From assembly GCA_012934845.2 (NCBI GenBank), contig WNNJ02001456.1, positions 50,734 through 114,733 on the forward strand: DNA of 64,000 nucleotides, in the 5' to 3' direction. Source of the DNA: Pomphorhynchus laevis (Eukaryota > Acanthocephala > Palaeacanthocephala > Echinorhynchida > Pomphorhynchidae). Under the pieces are notes generated by a model that worked only from the letters and a program-made list of their open reading frames with translations, was not told where the DNA came from and made no database searches. Positions 22,301 to 34,460 of the stretch are shown piece by piece (within the stretch, counting starts at the first letter, position 1; each line of letters opens with the position of its first letter). Both the position numbers and the translations under genes were made by a program.

Positions 22301-24120
22301 TTACTATAGCTTACTACCATTTCCACGCACTTTGATTTTTATTTTTATACCACATTTCTGGGACGGAAGAATTTTACATTGATTTTACAAAGTTAACTGC
22401 TTTTTTGTTAATGATCCTTTTAGTTCAGACATAAGTTGCGCTGTCCAATACAGTTCTTTTCGTCTCCTTTCCTTTATATCCAATAATTAATCTTCAATAA
22501 TTGTTAATCTGAATTTATGGTCTGGATTTTCTTGAATACGTGTCACCGCAGCATCACAGCTTTGCTTCTTTGTTTTTATCTGCGAGCGTCTAAGATTCAT
22601 GCGCTTGTGCATTTGTTTAGATGTTTCCCCAACATACTGTCTTGCGCATTCATTACACGTCAAAAGATATACGACGTTTCTTGACTTGCAGTTAAGCTTA
22701 CCGCTCACTGTGTATAGGGAATTTGATTTTGTACTTTTGAAGACTTTTGTCTCATTTATATCAGGACAAGTTTTGCAGCGCTTGTCTCCACAGGGTCTGC
22801 AATAATGTTCTTTGCGCAATAGCATTGAGCTGGTACATCTCGATCTTACTAATATATTACGAATTTTAATGTTGCTAGAGAGCGCTATGCGAATGTTCGC
22901 TCTATTACCGAATTCTGAAATGGTGGAGGCAAGTGTTCGTTCCATATCGTATTTTACACGGTACACGGCTTGATGGAATTCAAAGCAAACCTAGCTAGCA
23001 TTATTCGTGTTGTCTTTTATTCGAGCTTTAATGAATTCATTCCTATTTTTAGATATGACTCTATCAATTGCCACCTGTATCTGACGTCTTTTATAACCGC
23101 GCTGTTTAAAATACCCTCTAATATTATCAACTTCCTTATAGAATTCTGATTCCTTAGATCATAACCTTCTCGCTCTCACTATTTCATTATATATAATATT
23201 TCGTTTAATTTGCGGGGCATGATGACTAGACGCGTGCAAGTATGCCGGCTTCCAAGTCTGTTTCCGGTATAACCTTGTATGAAGATTGTTGTTTTCCTTT
23301 TCTTTATATATTTCGACATCCGAAAACTTAACAGAGTCACCCGATAAGCTCTCGACCTTGAAATGCAACGAACCCACTGCATTCAGGTCATCAACTGTCT
23401 CTAATAATGACTCATTTGTTCCATTCCACAGTAAAAATATATCGTCTATGTACCTTACATAAGTTAATGGTCGAATTTCCCTATTTTCGAAAAACGTTTC
23501 TTCGATAGCGGCCACATACAACACGGCAATGAGGGGTGCTACTGGTGTTCCCATAGCACAACCAATTTTCTGTTTGTATATAATATCGTTAAACTCGAAA
23601 TAGTTGTTGTTAAGAACAGTAGACAGTAATCGTGTTGATTCTTCAATCATACATTCACTAAAGCTGCATTTTCTTAAATATAGCCCTACTTTCGTAATGC
23701 CATCCTCGATCGGAATACTTGTATACAAAACTTCAATGTCCATCGTCATCATTAAGGTGTTAGTGCTTAGCGATGATTTAATTTCTTCTAATTTATTTAT
23801 AAAGTCAGTAGTGCTAGATATGTATGACGAAACATATTTTAATGCCGGTTTAAGCAATGTGGTGAGATACTTGGAAAGTCGTTCTGTTGCTGTACCGTTG
23901 TTACTCACTATTGGCCGGCATGGGCATGGACTTATTTCTTTATGTGTTTTAGGAAGCATATAAAATCTTCCTGCTTTTACATTTTCGTTTTCGGAAACCA
24001 ATCTCTTTTTTATATGTTCATCACTGATGGCTTCAATAATACACTGATTAACAACACTCCTTACCTGTTTGATTGAATACTGACTTTTCAACATACTGAA
24101 TAAATCAAATCATAAGTTTT
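22301..24120 (-). mobile_element. Penelope-like element with RT and GIY-YIG-type domain
   Basis: The RT frame runs from ATG 24094 to 23159 (311 aa). It shows MLPKTHK and PCRPIVSN near residues 47-66, the catalytic strand MTMDIEVLYTSIP, GCAMGTPVAPLIAVLY, then VRYIDDIFLLWNG. A separate frame, 22966-22487 (159 aa), holds CRPCGDKRCKTC and then VVYLLTCNECARQYVGETSK with a following Arg, which matches the GIY-YIG nuclease layout of Penelope-like elements (C-x2-C...C-x2-C plus YVGET). The two frames are split by a damaged 190-nt linker. RT copies the template and the nuclease nicks DNA. The usual N-terminal extension before MLPKTHK is short or missing, so the copy is probably 5'-truncated. Confidence 0.85.
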
Positions 24121-24632
24121 TGTGTAAATGTTAATTGATAGATGGTCAATGTTGTGAGATGAAAAAAGTATGGGTTATCATATCGATCTTTTTAGAAAAA
24201 ATATTTTTAAGTTCAAAAAATTGAACATTTTCTCTGAAGCGTAATATACGTCGTATCAAGCTAAAACTTATATGTGGTGTAGATACATAATGTGCTATCA
24301 TTGTGTAGTAATTTTTAAGTAATCCGAACACTTACTTCAAAAATATTCAAATTTTAATTTTTTTGAAAAAAAATTAATTTTAATTTCAAACTTTACCTAC
24401 ACTATGCTGCAAAAAAATAAAAGATGTTTTTTTTAAATGTCTAATAAAGGTATTTCGTTTATTATAATTTTTTCTTGCCTAGTTGTGTCCGCCTTTCGGA
24501 AATGTTGCCCAAAATTGCGAAGTTATTACAGAAACTGTTAAACTTACGATTTTTATAAAATACTACAATACTGTTAATAATGAGGTTATCAAAGTTTAAA
24601 AATTTAGCTTATGCATCGCATCAATTTAATAC
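24121..24632. other. Low-coding AT-rich spacer
   Basis: Between the Penelope-like element and the SMIM12-like gene. AT-rich, with only short chance frames. Confidence 0.5.
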
Positions 24633-24638
24633 TTTATT
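24633..24638 (-). promoter_or_regulatory. Poly(A) signal of the SMIM12-like gene
   Basis: AATAAA on the minus strand about 20 nt after the stop codon at 24657-24659. Confidence 0.45.
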
Positions 24639-24656
24639 TTAGCAGATAACAACAAA

Positions 24657-24953
24657 TTATTTTTGTTCATGTATTAATTTGTGTGGGTTATTGCGATCAA
24701 GAACCGGTCCGTTTTTATCTACGGTTATCTTAAAAAGTGCATCCAAAGGCACATGTTCCGGATGTATATTAAAGCTTCTCTTTATTCGTTTATCGTAGAT
24801 ACTATCGTCACTGACTACTTTATTTGTAAGTTTGGCACGATTACTTAGATACTGTTCAAGATTGTATCCAATAAATCCGAAAATTACAGCCAATGGGAAA
24901 GCCACAATAGGGACATATCGCCGAACAAGTAAGTTCAATAATGGGGGCAGCAT
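24657..24953 (-). CDS. SMIM12: SMIM12-like small integral membrane protein
   Basis: A complete 98-residue frame, ATG 24953 to TAA 24657. It has a short basic N-terminus (VRRY at 10-13), one hydrophobic membrane segment at about residues 13-32 (FPLAVIFGFIGYNLE), then a hydrophilic tail ending with LDRNNPHKL. Vertebrate SMIM12 has the same plan and size (about 92 aa): an RxYxPxVxFPxAxxxGxxGYxLE membrane block and a C-terminal LNRNRP-like motif. So the assignment rests on two conserved blocks. Its molecular role is not established. The likely splice acceptor ttataatttttag just upstream (about 24975-24963 on the minus strand) suggests a 5' UTR intron. The frame is undamaged, which marks it as a host gene within the repeat-rich region. 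Confidence 0.8.
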   Translation of the reverse strand: MLPPLLNLLVRRYVPIVAFPLAVIFGFIGYNLEQYLSNRAKLTNKVVSDDSIYDKRIKRSFNIHPEHVPLDALFKITVDKNGPVLDRNNPHKLIHEQK

Positions 24954-24975
24954 CGTGTATTTCTAAAAATTATAA

Positions 24976-25928
24976 AGGAATAAACTGGCTAGCATAAAAT
25001 TTATTACGAAAAGAGTAATTATTACCTTCTCGGTTTTATAACAGAAAATTTTTTGGATTAATTGATAAATTCACGGTTATCGAATCATTTTGCAAGTAAT
25101 TGATTTGTAAAATCTTAGTAAATTATGTGACCGTTCGTCATCTGAAAATATTTTGGTCTTAGTTTTATTTATATATTTGCACTGGAAATGTTGTAATAAT
25201 TAATTGAAATATAATACTTATTCTTGGATATATCCAAAGCCCTTCAAGAAAAGTCCTCTAATAGAATCCAGCAGTTTTATGCGATCCGGTAACGCTATAA
25301 TAAGAGAGTAATAAAAAGTCCTGATTGTTTAGTGTCGTTCAGAATGCAACGATGTCAACGATTACCAATTTAATTTAAAAATTAATTTAAAATTAATTTT
25401 CGAAGTTAAAAACTTATTATTTTTTAAATATGATATATTATTTATATCTTTATACTGCTCTAGATTGTAAATAATAAATCCAAAATGCTAAGTTTATGAA
25501 AAATAAATAAAATTAAAAAATTAAAATAAATACGTTGATGTCACGATTATGCCACCAACCTATAGACATTGATAATAATTTCGCTGTGTGTTTTTATATT
25601 TGTAAAACTGTAAATTTGTAATTTAGTTGTCTTGTTAGTTAGCGTAATCCACAATGTCCACTTTAAAAAATCAATATGCTATTCTAAGTGCACACTAGAG
25701 TCTAAAAAATAGTTAAAAGGTTAGCTCTTTTTTCTCGACCGGAAAATAGCAAAAGTTTATCAATAATAATTAAATTACAACTGCCCGATCACACGGCACT
25801 GGCCGATGGAAACTCCACCAGTCAGTGGTGAGTTGACCATTGTTATTCGCTCTTAATTTATTTCTCGTAAATTTATTGCTTGTCATTTTCACTGTCTTAA
25901 TTTTGTTCGCTCATATATCCCCCTTCCC
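24976..25928. other. Upstream region of the SMIM12-like gene, no coding signal
   Basis: About 950 bp of AT-rich DNA without a supported ORF. It should contain the 5' UTR intron and promoter of the SMIM12-like gene. A slightly GC-richer patch lies at about 25770-25830 (cgatcacacggcactggcc); no promoter element could be named. Confidence 0.5.
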
Positions 25929-26178
25929 GATATTCTGCGATGATCCAACATCTCTACTGTAAGGAAACAGGTATCTGTGACTTTTGTCTGCATTTTCGTC
26001 CATTGTTCAATCTGCCGTTGGAGTCATCGGAGTGATTTTGTTGGTTCTGCTATCTCTCGTGACAGATATCCTTTGATGATCCAACATTGCTACTGTAAAT
26101 AAACAGGCCTCCGTGACTATCTTCCGCATTTTCGTCAATTGTCCAATCCGCCGTTGGAGTCATCGGAGGGATCTGAGA
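25929..26178. repeat. 136-bp tandem duplication, about 1.8 copies
   Basis: The unit beginning gatattctgcgatgatcc (25929) repeats at 26065 as gatatcctttgatgatcc. Both copies contain gccgttggagtcatcgga. The copies differ at scattered positions, so the duplication is not recent. The second copy runs into the 3' end of LINE A3. Confidence 0.85.
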
Positions 26179-26179
26179 T

Positions 26180-29100
26180 AGTCTATAAAAACGATTTATT
26201 TTAACGTGGCAAATGCGTGCCAGCGCACGCTTACATGACCACAACAAAACAAGACTGTGAATCAGGTGTCGAGAAGGTGTGAACGGAGGAGGTGTTTGAA
26301 TGTGATAAAGGAGGGAGCGCGGCGGACGTCGAGAGGGAGTTGATTCCAGGCGAGTGAGGCGGCGACGAGGAAGGATCGGAGACCGTAGTTGTTGGAGTAA
26401 TTAGGAACGTGGAGTAAGAGGGTATGACAGGAACGAAGCGATAGCGAGGTGGGGCGAGTATCGTCTAAGAAAGGAAGGTTGATGAACGATGGGGAGCCGA
26501 CAGCGATGAGACGAAAAGTAACGAGAAGAAGGCGGAGTTTGATGCGGATGTGGATGGTGGGCCAGGAGAGTTGGGCAAAATATGTGGATGTGTGGTCGAA
26601 GCGACGGAGACGAAAGAGCACTCGAACGGCGGTGTTGATTATTCGTTGTAGGGGTAGGATGATGGATTTTGGAGAATTGGCGAAAAGGCTAAGGCAGTAA
26701 TCGATTTTAGGGAAAAGAAGCGATGAAAGAAGAGACATACAAGAACGGAAGTCGATAAGGGGGCGGATACGGCGGATGTCACGAAGAATTAAGTTAGACG
26801 AGCGGACCTTGTCACGGACGAAGGGTTTAAGGGAAAGGTGATCATCGAAATGGAAGCCTAAGAAAGTGAGATTGTGGACTATGGGGATGATCGATGAGGC
26901 AAAAGATACAAGTGGGAGGAGATATGTTTGGTTTACGGGGGAGGATCCACATTATTTTGGACTTTTCGGGGTTTAGAACGAGATGGAGATTGGAGAGACG
27001 TTTGTAGATAGAAGAAAGACAGTTGGAGGCAGAAATGCCGATATCGTGTATGCGATGTGCGGGTGCATGAGCATAGATTAGAATGTCATCGGCGTATTGC
27101 ATGACCTTAAAGGAGTAAGGTTTGATAAACGGAGATAGATCGCCAAGCAGAAGAGAGAAAAGCATAGGACCTAGGACTGAACCTTGTGGGACCCCGCAAA
27201 AAAATAGGGATGGGAGGGGAGGATGATGAATTAGAACAGACGCGAAAGGAACGGTCGGATAGGTATGAGGCGAACCATGCTACGGAGGAGGAAGAAAATC
27301 CGTAATCATAACGAAGGCGAGAAAGGAGGACGGAGTGGTCGACAATGTCGAATGCGGAGGAGAGGTCGAGGGAGATGAGAACACTATATAGAGCCTTGTC
27401 TCGAGAAATGAGTAAGTCGTTGTACACTTTTATGCATGCGATTTCTGTCGAGTGATTAGAGCGGAAAGCGGATTGGAAAGGAGGGTACAGATTGGATGAG
27501 GAGAGATAAGCGTTGATTTGTATTAAGATGAGGCGTTCTAAGAGCTTTGAAAGAGTAGGGAGTAGCGAAATGGGGCGATAGCTAGAAGGAAGGGAGGGGT
27601 CGAGCGATTGTTTTTTAAGGAGGGGACGAACGATTGCGGATTTCCAGTGTGAAGGGAAGATACGACTGCGGATGGACGAGTTAAACAAGGTTGTGAGAAA
27701 TGGGGATATCGATGAGCATATAGATTTTAATATGTGGGTAGGCAGGGGATCGGCGGGTGAGGTTTTGTTGGGCAAGGACATGAGGACAGATGATATTTCT
27801 GTAGGTGAGACAGGGAGAAGATGAAAGAGTTCCGGAAGGATGAGGCTAGGCGGGGCAGAGTGGGATAGGATGGAGACCGGGGTGTGAGAGAGCAGCGTGG
27901 ATACTTTAGTCTGGAGAAATGACGAATAATCATTAGCATTGATGTTGCACGGCGTAGAGGAACGAGCCAGGATTGAGTTAAAAGTATGCCAGAGAGTCTT
28001 AGAGTTGAATGAAGTGATGATTTTATGCTGCCAGAAGGAGTTGCATTTGGTACGTAGTAGGTTGAGATGAGACCGGCGAAGAGCAAGATAGGAATCACGG
28101 AAAGACGGAGTGATCGAGCGGAAATCGCGTCTGAGAGAGCGGTGATAGACTCGAAAAGCATGGCGGAGTCGACGCTTTGAGAGTAGGCATTGGATGTCAA
28201 ACCATGGGGCACGGTGCAAGCGACGGTGTGGGTGAGACTTGAAGAGCAAGAGAATATCGAGAGTGGATGTGAGTTCAGAGTCGAAAAGAAAGGCGAGATC
28301 GTGAGGAGATGAATATGTTATTGTGGGTAATGATAGAGACGATTTGAGTAAGGCAGAGCGGAGAAGGGAGAGGTCAAGATTTCTCCAAGGGCGACGTAGG
28401 ATTGTAGGTGTGTGAGGAGGGGTGTGGTTGCGAGTGAGATCAAGGGTGATAAGAAAGTGATCGGATAGACCAGGATCATAGATGGACAGTGAGGTGTAGG
28501 CAGCAAAATGATCGGGGACAGCGATGATGTCGAGTGCCCCACCAAGTATATGTGTGGGGGCAGTGGAGATTAGTTTGTAATTGTAGTTGGATAGAATGTT
28601 GATGAAGCGGATGGAATCTGTGGAAGAGGGGCGGTCTAGGCAGATATTGAAGTCGCCTAGAACGAGTGAAGGGATTGAGGACAAAGAACAATGAGAAAGG
28701 AGGTCAGCGAGTTCGGTAAAAAAATAAGGCTGTGGGAGCTGATGAACCAGGACGGTATACAATGGCGAGATCTAGAGTGATCGGGTTAGAATAACGACAA
28801 GTGAGCAATTCAAAAGAGCAAGGGCTGAAAGGGGGATTGATTTTGCGAAGAGACGCTGGGTGACGCGCGAATGCGACGATGCCGCCATGATTAGAGGATT
28901 TAGAAGGGCATGAGCTGAGGGGGCGGGCGGATTCGACTAGGGAGCAACCGGCAGAGAGCAGACGGCGAATGGCAAGGTCGTCGGAATCTGTGTGCCAGGA
29001 TTCGGTGAGGCAGAAGAGATCGATGGATTGCTTGGTGAATACGTTGAGGATAAGATCGGATTTATTGAGAATAGATCTAGTGTTGAGGAGACCGAGGCGG

Positions 29101-29790
29101 AAACCGTGTGCTGTGGCGAAAGAGTCTAGTGGAGAAGACACATAGGAGAGATGGAGCGCCATCGAATTTTTGGACGGGTGTGGACAACTTGAAAATTTCC
29201 GTCTATGTTTCGGATTGAGAGTGAGGTTTCGCCGTTTTCCTCGCGACGGCGTTTTTCGATGCGGGCTGAAGAGATTTGAGCGATTTCAGAAGGGGCGCGA
29301 TCGGGGAAAATTCGAGTGGTTGAAGATGACATGAGTTTGAATCGTTGAGAGAGGACAGAAGACGCGTGAGAGCGATGCTTGAAAACAATTTTTAGGAGAG
29401 GGGGCTGGGAAGGATTAGATTGAGAAGATTTCTTTAGACGGATGAATGCGACAGGAGAAATGTCCTTGAAAAAGGATGGTTTATCCGAAGGAACAATAGA
29501 CGAGAGGATTGATCTGAAGGCGGAAACATCGTGGTCCAGACGTGCTTGTGGAGATAAGGATTTAGAAGGCGTGATATTAGTAACAATGACGCAACGATCG
29601 CGAGAAGCAAAGCGCTTCCGTAAAGGAGGACGACTGACGTGAGTAGGTGAGATCACGATAGAAGAGCTGGCAGTTGATGATTTGGAGGGATTTGGTTTGA
29701 CGACGGGAGACATAGAGGATAATGATAATAAAGAGGGTGGCAAGCGATGTGAGGAAATGTTATGAGTGGAAGGATAGTGGAGGTTGCAAG
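26180..29790 (-). mobile_element. LINE A3, near full-length CR1/L2-like element
   Basis: The most readable copy of family A. ORF1 C-terminal part (29790-29126): RDRCVIVTNITPS, then LKIVFKHRSHASSVL and IEKRRREENGETSLSIRN, ending IRWRSISPMCLLH. ORF2 starts at ATG 29162, overlapping ORF1 by 37 nt. Endonuclease: LGLLNTRSILNK, CLTESWHTDSDD, NHGGIVAFARHPAS, LVLGDFNICLD (about 28670), GLSDHFLITLDL. RT: RPISLLPTLSKLLERLIL, FRSNHSTEIA, ISLDLSSAFDIVDHS (about 27380-27335) and MQYADDILIY (about 27100). C-terminal domain to 26262. 3' hairpin at 26215-26230. About three frame breaks interrupt ORF2 (near 28.72, 27.15 and 26.8 kb). The 5' end is truncated inside ORF1. Confidence 0.9.
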
Positions 29791-29804
29791 CGATATGTGA
29801 GGAA

Positions 29805-29828
29805 GGATAGTCTATGAAAGGACTATCC
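29805..29828. other. Short hairpin at the LINE A3 5' junction
   Basis: Perfect 8-bp inverted repeat ggatagtc/gactatcc with an 8-nt loop, just outside the truncated 5' end of LINE A3. It may be a junction artefact. Confidence 0.5.
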
Positions 29829-29948
29829 AAACAGTTGATGCAAGCCAACCAATTATTTAGCCGTTGATCGACTAATATCGAACAGACGTTGTCTGGGCCG
29901 CTCCATGAAGAGGCTAATTAGCAATAGGTACCAGCTTAATACTTAATT

Positions 29949-29978
29949 GACTGGCATCTAGCGGCCTAGGTGCCAGTC
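29949..29978. other. 13-bp hairpin ahead of the RTE-like LINE
   Basis: gactggcatctag (29949-29961) pairs with ctaggtgccagtc (29966-29978) with one T-G wobble and a 4-nt loop. It sits a few bases before the RTE-like RT begins. Role unknown. Confidence 0.65.
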
Positions 29979-29984
29979 GGCTGT

Positions 29985-31050
29985 CGTCCTGGTCGTGGAA
30001 CTACAGATCAAATATTTACTATCTCAACTATCCTAAACGATTTTGGGAGTACGCGTTACCGGTCTACATATGCTTTGTATATTTGGAGAAGTCGTCCGTT
30101 CGAGTTCCGCGAGAGAGGTTGTTGAAGGTACTAAGAGAGTATAAAGTACCACACTAGGTAAGAAGTCTGAATCATTTCCAATAGTCGTTGGGCTTCGTGA
30201 GGGTTGACCTTTGTCTCCATTTTTGTTCCTTTCTACATGGACAAAATTACGAAACGGGATGATCTGACGGATGACGGTATCTAGTTCGGTTCTATTAGGA
30301 TACAATCTCTGCTTTTTGCAAATGATGTTGTCTTGTTGACTTTTTGTACTAAGGATTTACAATGCCTACTAGATCGATTTACGATGGAATGTCAAGCGGC
30401 AGGGATGTTGGTTAGTACCTCCAAAACTGTCTTTATCTGTTCGTCTCGAATTCAGGTGATAATGTCAACCGGATTGGGGAAAAGGTTCTTCCTGATGTGG
30501 AAAACTTAAGTACCTTGGGGTATTTTTTGAGGGACGGCAGGAGCATTAGGGAGATTGAGAAGCGGATCTGTGCAGCTAACACAAAAATGTGTTGTTTGTA
30601 CAGGTCTGTCGTAATGAAGCGGGAGTTGAGTCATCAGGCGAAGCTTTCGGTCTACCACGCAATCTTCGTTCCTATCTTAACCTATGATCATGAGCTTTTG
30701 GTTATGACCGAAAGAATAAGATCTCAGATACAGGCGATCGAAATGAGGCTCCTTCGCGGTATGGCCGGCATTAGCCTTAGAGACAAGATTAGGAATTCAG
30801 TCATCCGGGATGGACTCGGAATAAAGTCGCTGCTTTTCCACATCGAAGAAAGCCAGTTGAGGTGGTTAGGACACGTTCTGAGAATGTCTAGGAATCACCT
30901 TCCTCGGAGGGTTTCCTAGGCTGAACTCTCTGAAAGAGTCCTCGAGGTAGACCTCGATACCGGTGCAGAGATCAAATCTCGAAAATGGCCAAAAACTGCC
31001 TTTGGCTATCTTTAAGAGAACTCTGGTCTGTCGGCCAGGATCACGATGTC
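29985..31050 (+). mobile_element. RTE/Rex3-like LINE, RT C-terminal half
   Basis: Plus-strand fragments typical of RTE-clade LINEs: GLRQG/PLSPFLF-like text at about 30190-30230, IQSLLFANDVVLLTF (about 30300; FADD changed to FAND), then CQAAGMLVSTSKTVF. A clean frame follows at 30497-30919: LGYFLRDGRSIREIEKRI, MKRELSHQAKLSVYHAIFVP, IEMRLLRGMAGISLRDKIRN and SQLRWLGHVLRMSRNHLP. The last block is a hallmark of the clade. The RT catalytic block is decayed, so the copy is dead; the 5' part (endonuclease) is missing. Confidence 0.85.
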
Positions 31051-31054
31051 AATT

Positions 31055-31107
31055 TTAAAATAAAAGCCAATTTTTATGAATTGACTAATAAATAACAGAC
31101 TATGTAT
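31055..31107. repeat. Short dispersed repeat shared with 14252-14305
   Basis: About 50 bp, including aattgactaataaataacag and a preceding aaaataaaag, matches 14252-14305 on the same strand. At 14.3 kb it lies beyond the 3' end of the Penelope-like RT, so this may be a stray piece of that element. Confidence 0.6.
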
Positions 31108-34100
31108 AAAACGATATATAATGCAAAATGAATAGATGGTTCTTTTACATGCAAATACTTAGAGGTAAATATGTAAGTACGAAAGCAAGGAGCCAAAAAA
31201 AATAAATACAAAAGGAAATCTGATGAAATGAAGTTTGAATAATTGAGTTTTCTATGATGACGAGCAAGGGGGACCAGATCCCTCCAGCTTAAACCAGTGC
31301 GTTGCCTTCATTCTGAGGCTCCAGTTGAGGCGTACTATGGTTCGTAATCTCAAAACGTGAAGTTTAAGAAACCTTAGTCTTTGCTCTGGGGACGTCCTCT
31401 AGAACAGTAGACTAATCCCGAGATAGACCAGGTACCCCAGAGGCGCACATGAACTTTCTCACTTAATTACAGATGCTGAGTCCGATTCAGGGCCCATCTA
31501 GCTCTCTTCACTACACTTGAATTTATTCAAGTCTGATCCGGTCGACCATTTAATCGTGATGATAAACCCCAGGTATTTTACTCGATGTGTAAAGGTAGGG
31601 AGTGATTGATTGTTCAATATAGAAGAGAGAGCTGAGATTGCTAGCCTCTTTAGTTTTCTTTGTCGCAGGGGCACCATTAAATACAATCACATGCGATTTA
31701 GATAAGTTGAGAATAAGATTGGACGTGGTTAACTGATCTTTTTATCTTAAAAATAAACGGCTCCGAGACTACATCTATACACCTACGTTTAGAAAACATG
31801 GATGTGGTATCATTAGCGTATACCACTAGATGTTGATCGCGTTTAAATTTTTTGCAAGGTTCAATGGAGGTAGCAAGATACAAGATTGGACAATGTGGGT
31901 AACCTTGAGTCACACCTGCAATAAGGTAGAACTGACGAGCATCAGGTTGTCCTCATAAAAGAACCGATTGATGCACAGCAGTATCTCCATCCTGTTAACA
32001 ATTCTCGAAGGCTACCCGAGGGACCTAATAGAAAATATAACTAATGGAATGGAGATATGGTCAAATGCAGTGGAAAAGTCAAGAAAAACAGTTACAACTA
32101 GCTGATAACTGTTTTATTGGCAAAACCGATGCACTTCATCTATTGATGAATGAACCGAGCGACCTTTGGCAAATTAATGAAAACCTGGTATAATTAAATT
32201 ACACCTACTTTGATGGTACGGATTCTACGCGCAAGTCGTAGATGGAGATTAGTAAGTTTTAAATCGAAATGGGCCGCAGTTTTTTAGGGTATGTAATCGA
32301 TTTCTTTTCTGGTAAAAATATACGTCGGCTAATGTTGATGCCGGCAACATCGGACGGTGAGTAGAGAATGGCGCGTGGGATCTGTAGGTGCCCAAAAGTG
32401 GCCCCAAAAGTTCAGGATATCTGGAACTGATAGATCCCTGCTCCTGAAGTCACACCATGGCGGGATTAGTTGGGATGATTGATTAGCACCATAATGATGT
32501 AGGGATAGTGACTCTTCCAAAACTCTGTCAAGGCATATACAACCGATCCAACCCAAAGCCCATTTCTTCCAGCAGACCAACCTCTCCTTCTTGAATATCT
32601 TCCAAAAAGAAGACTATCAAGAGTTAAGGCTAGCGATGCTCGCCCTATCTTTACTTGGCTGGAATCTATATCTAGAGCTTTGGTTTTCATTCGAGAGGTC
32701 CTGCCTGACAGAAACAGATATATTGGGAAGGTGTAGCATTTTTGCTAGGACCTTGAGTTTTGTTAGTATGGGGTTGTATATGCGACATTTATAGATAGTC
32801 GAAAGGATCGCGGTAGCTTGCGATGAGAGGTAGGAATTGAATCGTGTCAGACTCGCATTTCCTGCTCAAGGGAAGAGTTAGATAGCTGCCTGGAAGCAGG
32901 TTACTTTGATTGAAACAAAGTGAAATTTCCTTCTAAGCAACGTACCTTCTTCTGACCGTCAACGGAGTAGATCTGCGAAGTGGACAGTTGTTTGCGCGAC
33001 TGCTTAATACAGGTAGGCTTTAGCAGCTACTTTTCGTGTAGCAAAAGAATGTCGAGGAGAGAATTTGTTGTAGAGCAATGAAAGGTAGATTATGATGGTT
33101 TATATATAGATAGTCGTTCCTGGTTCTGCGGAGTTCTGCATTAATTCAACAACCAGTTCTGTCGTTGAAGTCACCAAGTACAATGCTATAGCTGCTACCT
33201 AATATTTTGTACACGATGTCATGGTTCTTGTGAATTTCTCCTGGCCGGATATAGACATTGGTTATGTTGATACGGTTACCGTATTTCCAGAGTATTATCA
33301 TTTAACAAGATAGGGCTGGACAATAGTAGTTTAACAGGAGGGAAGATCATAAAGAGCATTTTACTATGGTTAAAAGATCTTGAGATGAAGAGGAGTGAGG
33401 CGGGTTTATGTACTGAGTATAGTTGAAGGTTATGTACATTGGAATAAATCGAGTAATGTCTTGGAGAAATCGCATAGATCTAGTTTCCTAAAGGACGATA
33501 ACATCTGCATCTCGACCAGATAGAAGGCTAAGGGCAGAAGCACCTCCTGAATTCCACTGAATGATGTTTAGTGAAAACTGTTCGGAATTACTTACATGCA
33601 AGGGTATCACTAGAAGGGCTAGCAGACCCACTAGCTTGGTCCAGAGAGAGAAAAGTTGCCATTTCGTCCTACAACCCTAACAGCACGTCCACTGACCGCG
33701 GGAAATATCATCATGTTCCAGTTGTTGTTTTGTTTCTGGAGTTTGACCGGCGCATCTTCGAAGACGATGAGCGTTTGTTTGAATTTTTCACAACAGGTGT
33801 TGCTACGTTGTTCGGCGTTAATAATACATCGATGAGGTTTTTTATTAGCGTCATGATAGGTGTTATTTGATCCTTGATTTTTATATCAATAATATTCATG
33901 ATATCGGCTAAGGTCGGTCACCACAGTGTCACTGGCGACAGCGGCGTAATTTTTATTCTTGAACTTGGAAGAGATGGCTGCAACGGTTACCTGCCGCCTA
34001 TGATAGCCCTTGAACTTACAGACATTTCCTGGATCATGCCGGATGTTGCTGCTTGCAGTTGATGCAACTAGGCACATAGTTGCAAGAGGCCTGATTAGCT

Positions 34101-34404
34101 GGGTCTTGTGAGCCGCAGATACGGCAGATCTTGCTTATTTTACACGTTGAGGTCTAGTGCCCCCAACTGTGTCATTTGTTGCAATGGGGTAGGTGTATTC
34201 ATTTATATTTTTGAATTCAAATAGCAACCCATGAAAGGGTTGCAACTGTAATTAGTTAGACGATATGCGTTTTCGGCAGTTGTATTCACGAACGCGATTA
34301 GAATGGGGGTACCATTCTTCTCCTTTGTGAATCTCGGATTAGCGATTTATTCTTGTTGGAGAACGATCAGGTCCTCGACATCTAGTGAAGATAATAAATT
34401 AGAG

Positions 34405-34440
34405 ATCTTGATAGTCGCCTGGTAGGGCGACTATCAAGAT
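34405..34440. repeat. Perfect 15-bp inverted repeat
   Basis: atcttgatagtcgcc (34405-34419), 6-nt loop tggtag, ggcgactatcaagat (34426-34440). No mismatch, although the surrounding LINE is badly decayed. Confidence 0.9.
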
Positions 34441-34460
34441 TGCTGGTTGTATATTTAAGT

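Noticed and set aside
33571-34077. Short frames around 33.6-34.1 kb as separate genes
   Set aside because: They lie within the decayed I-type LINE and correspond to its ORF1/endonuclease region on the minus strand.
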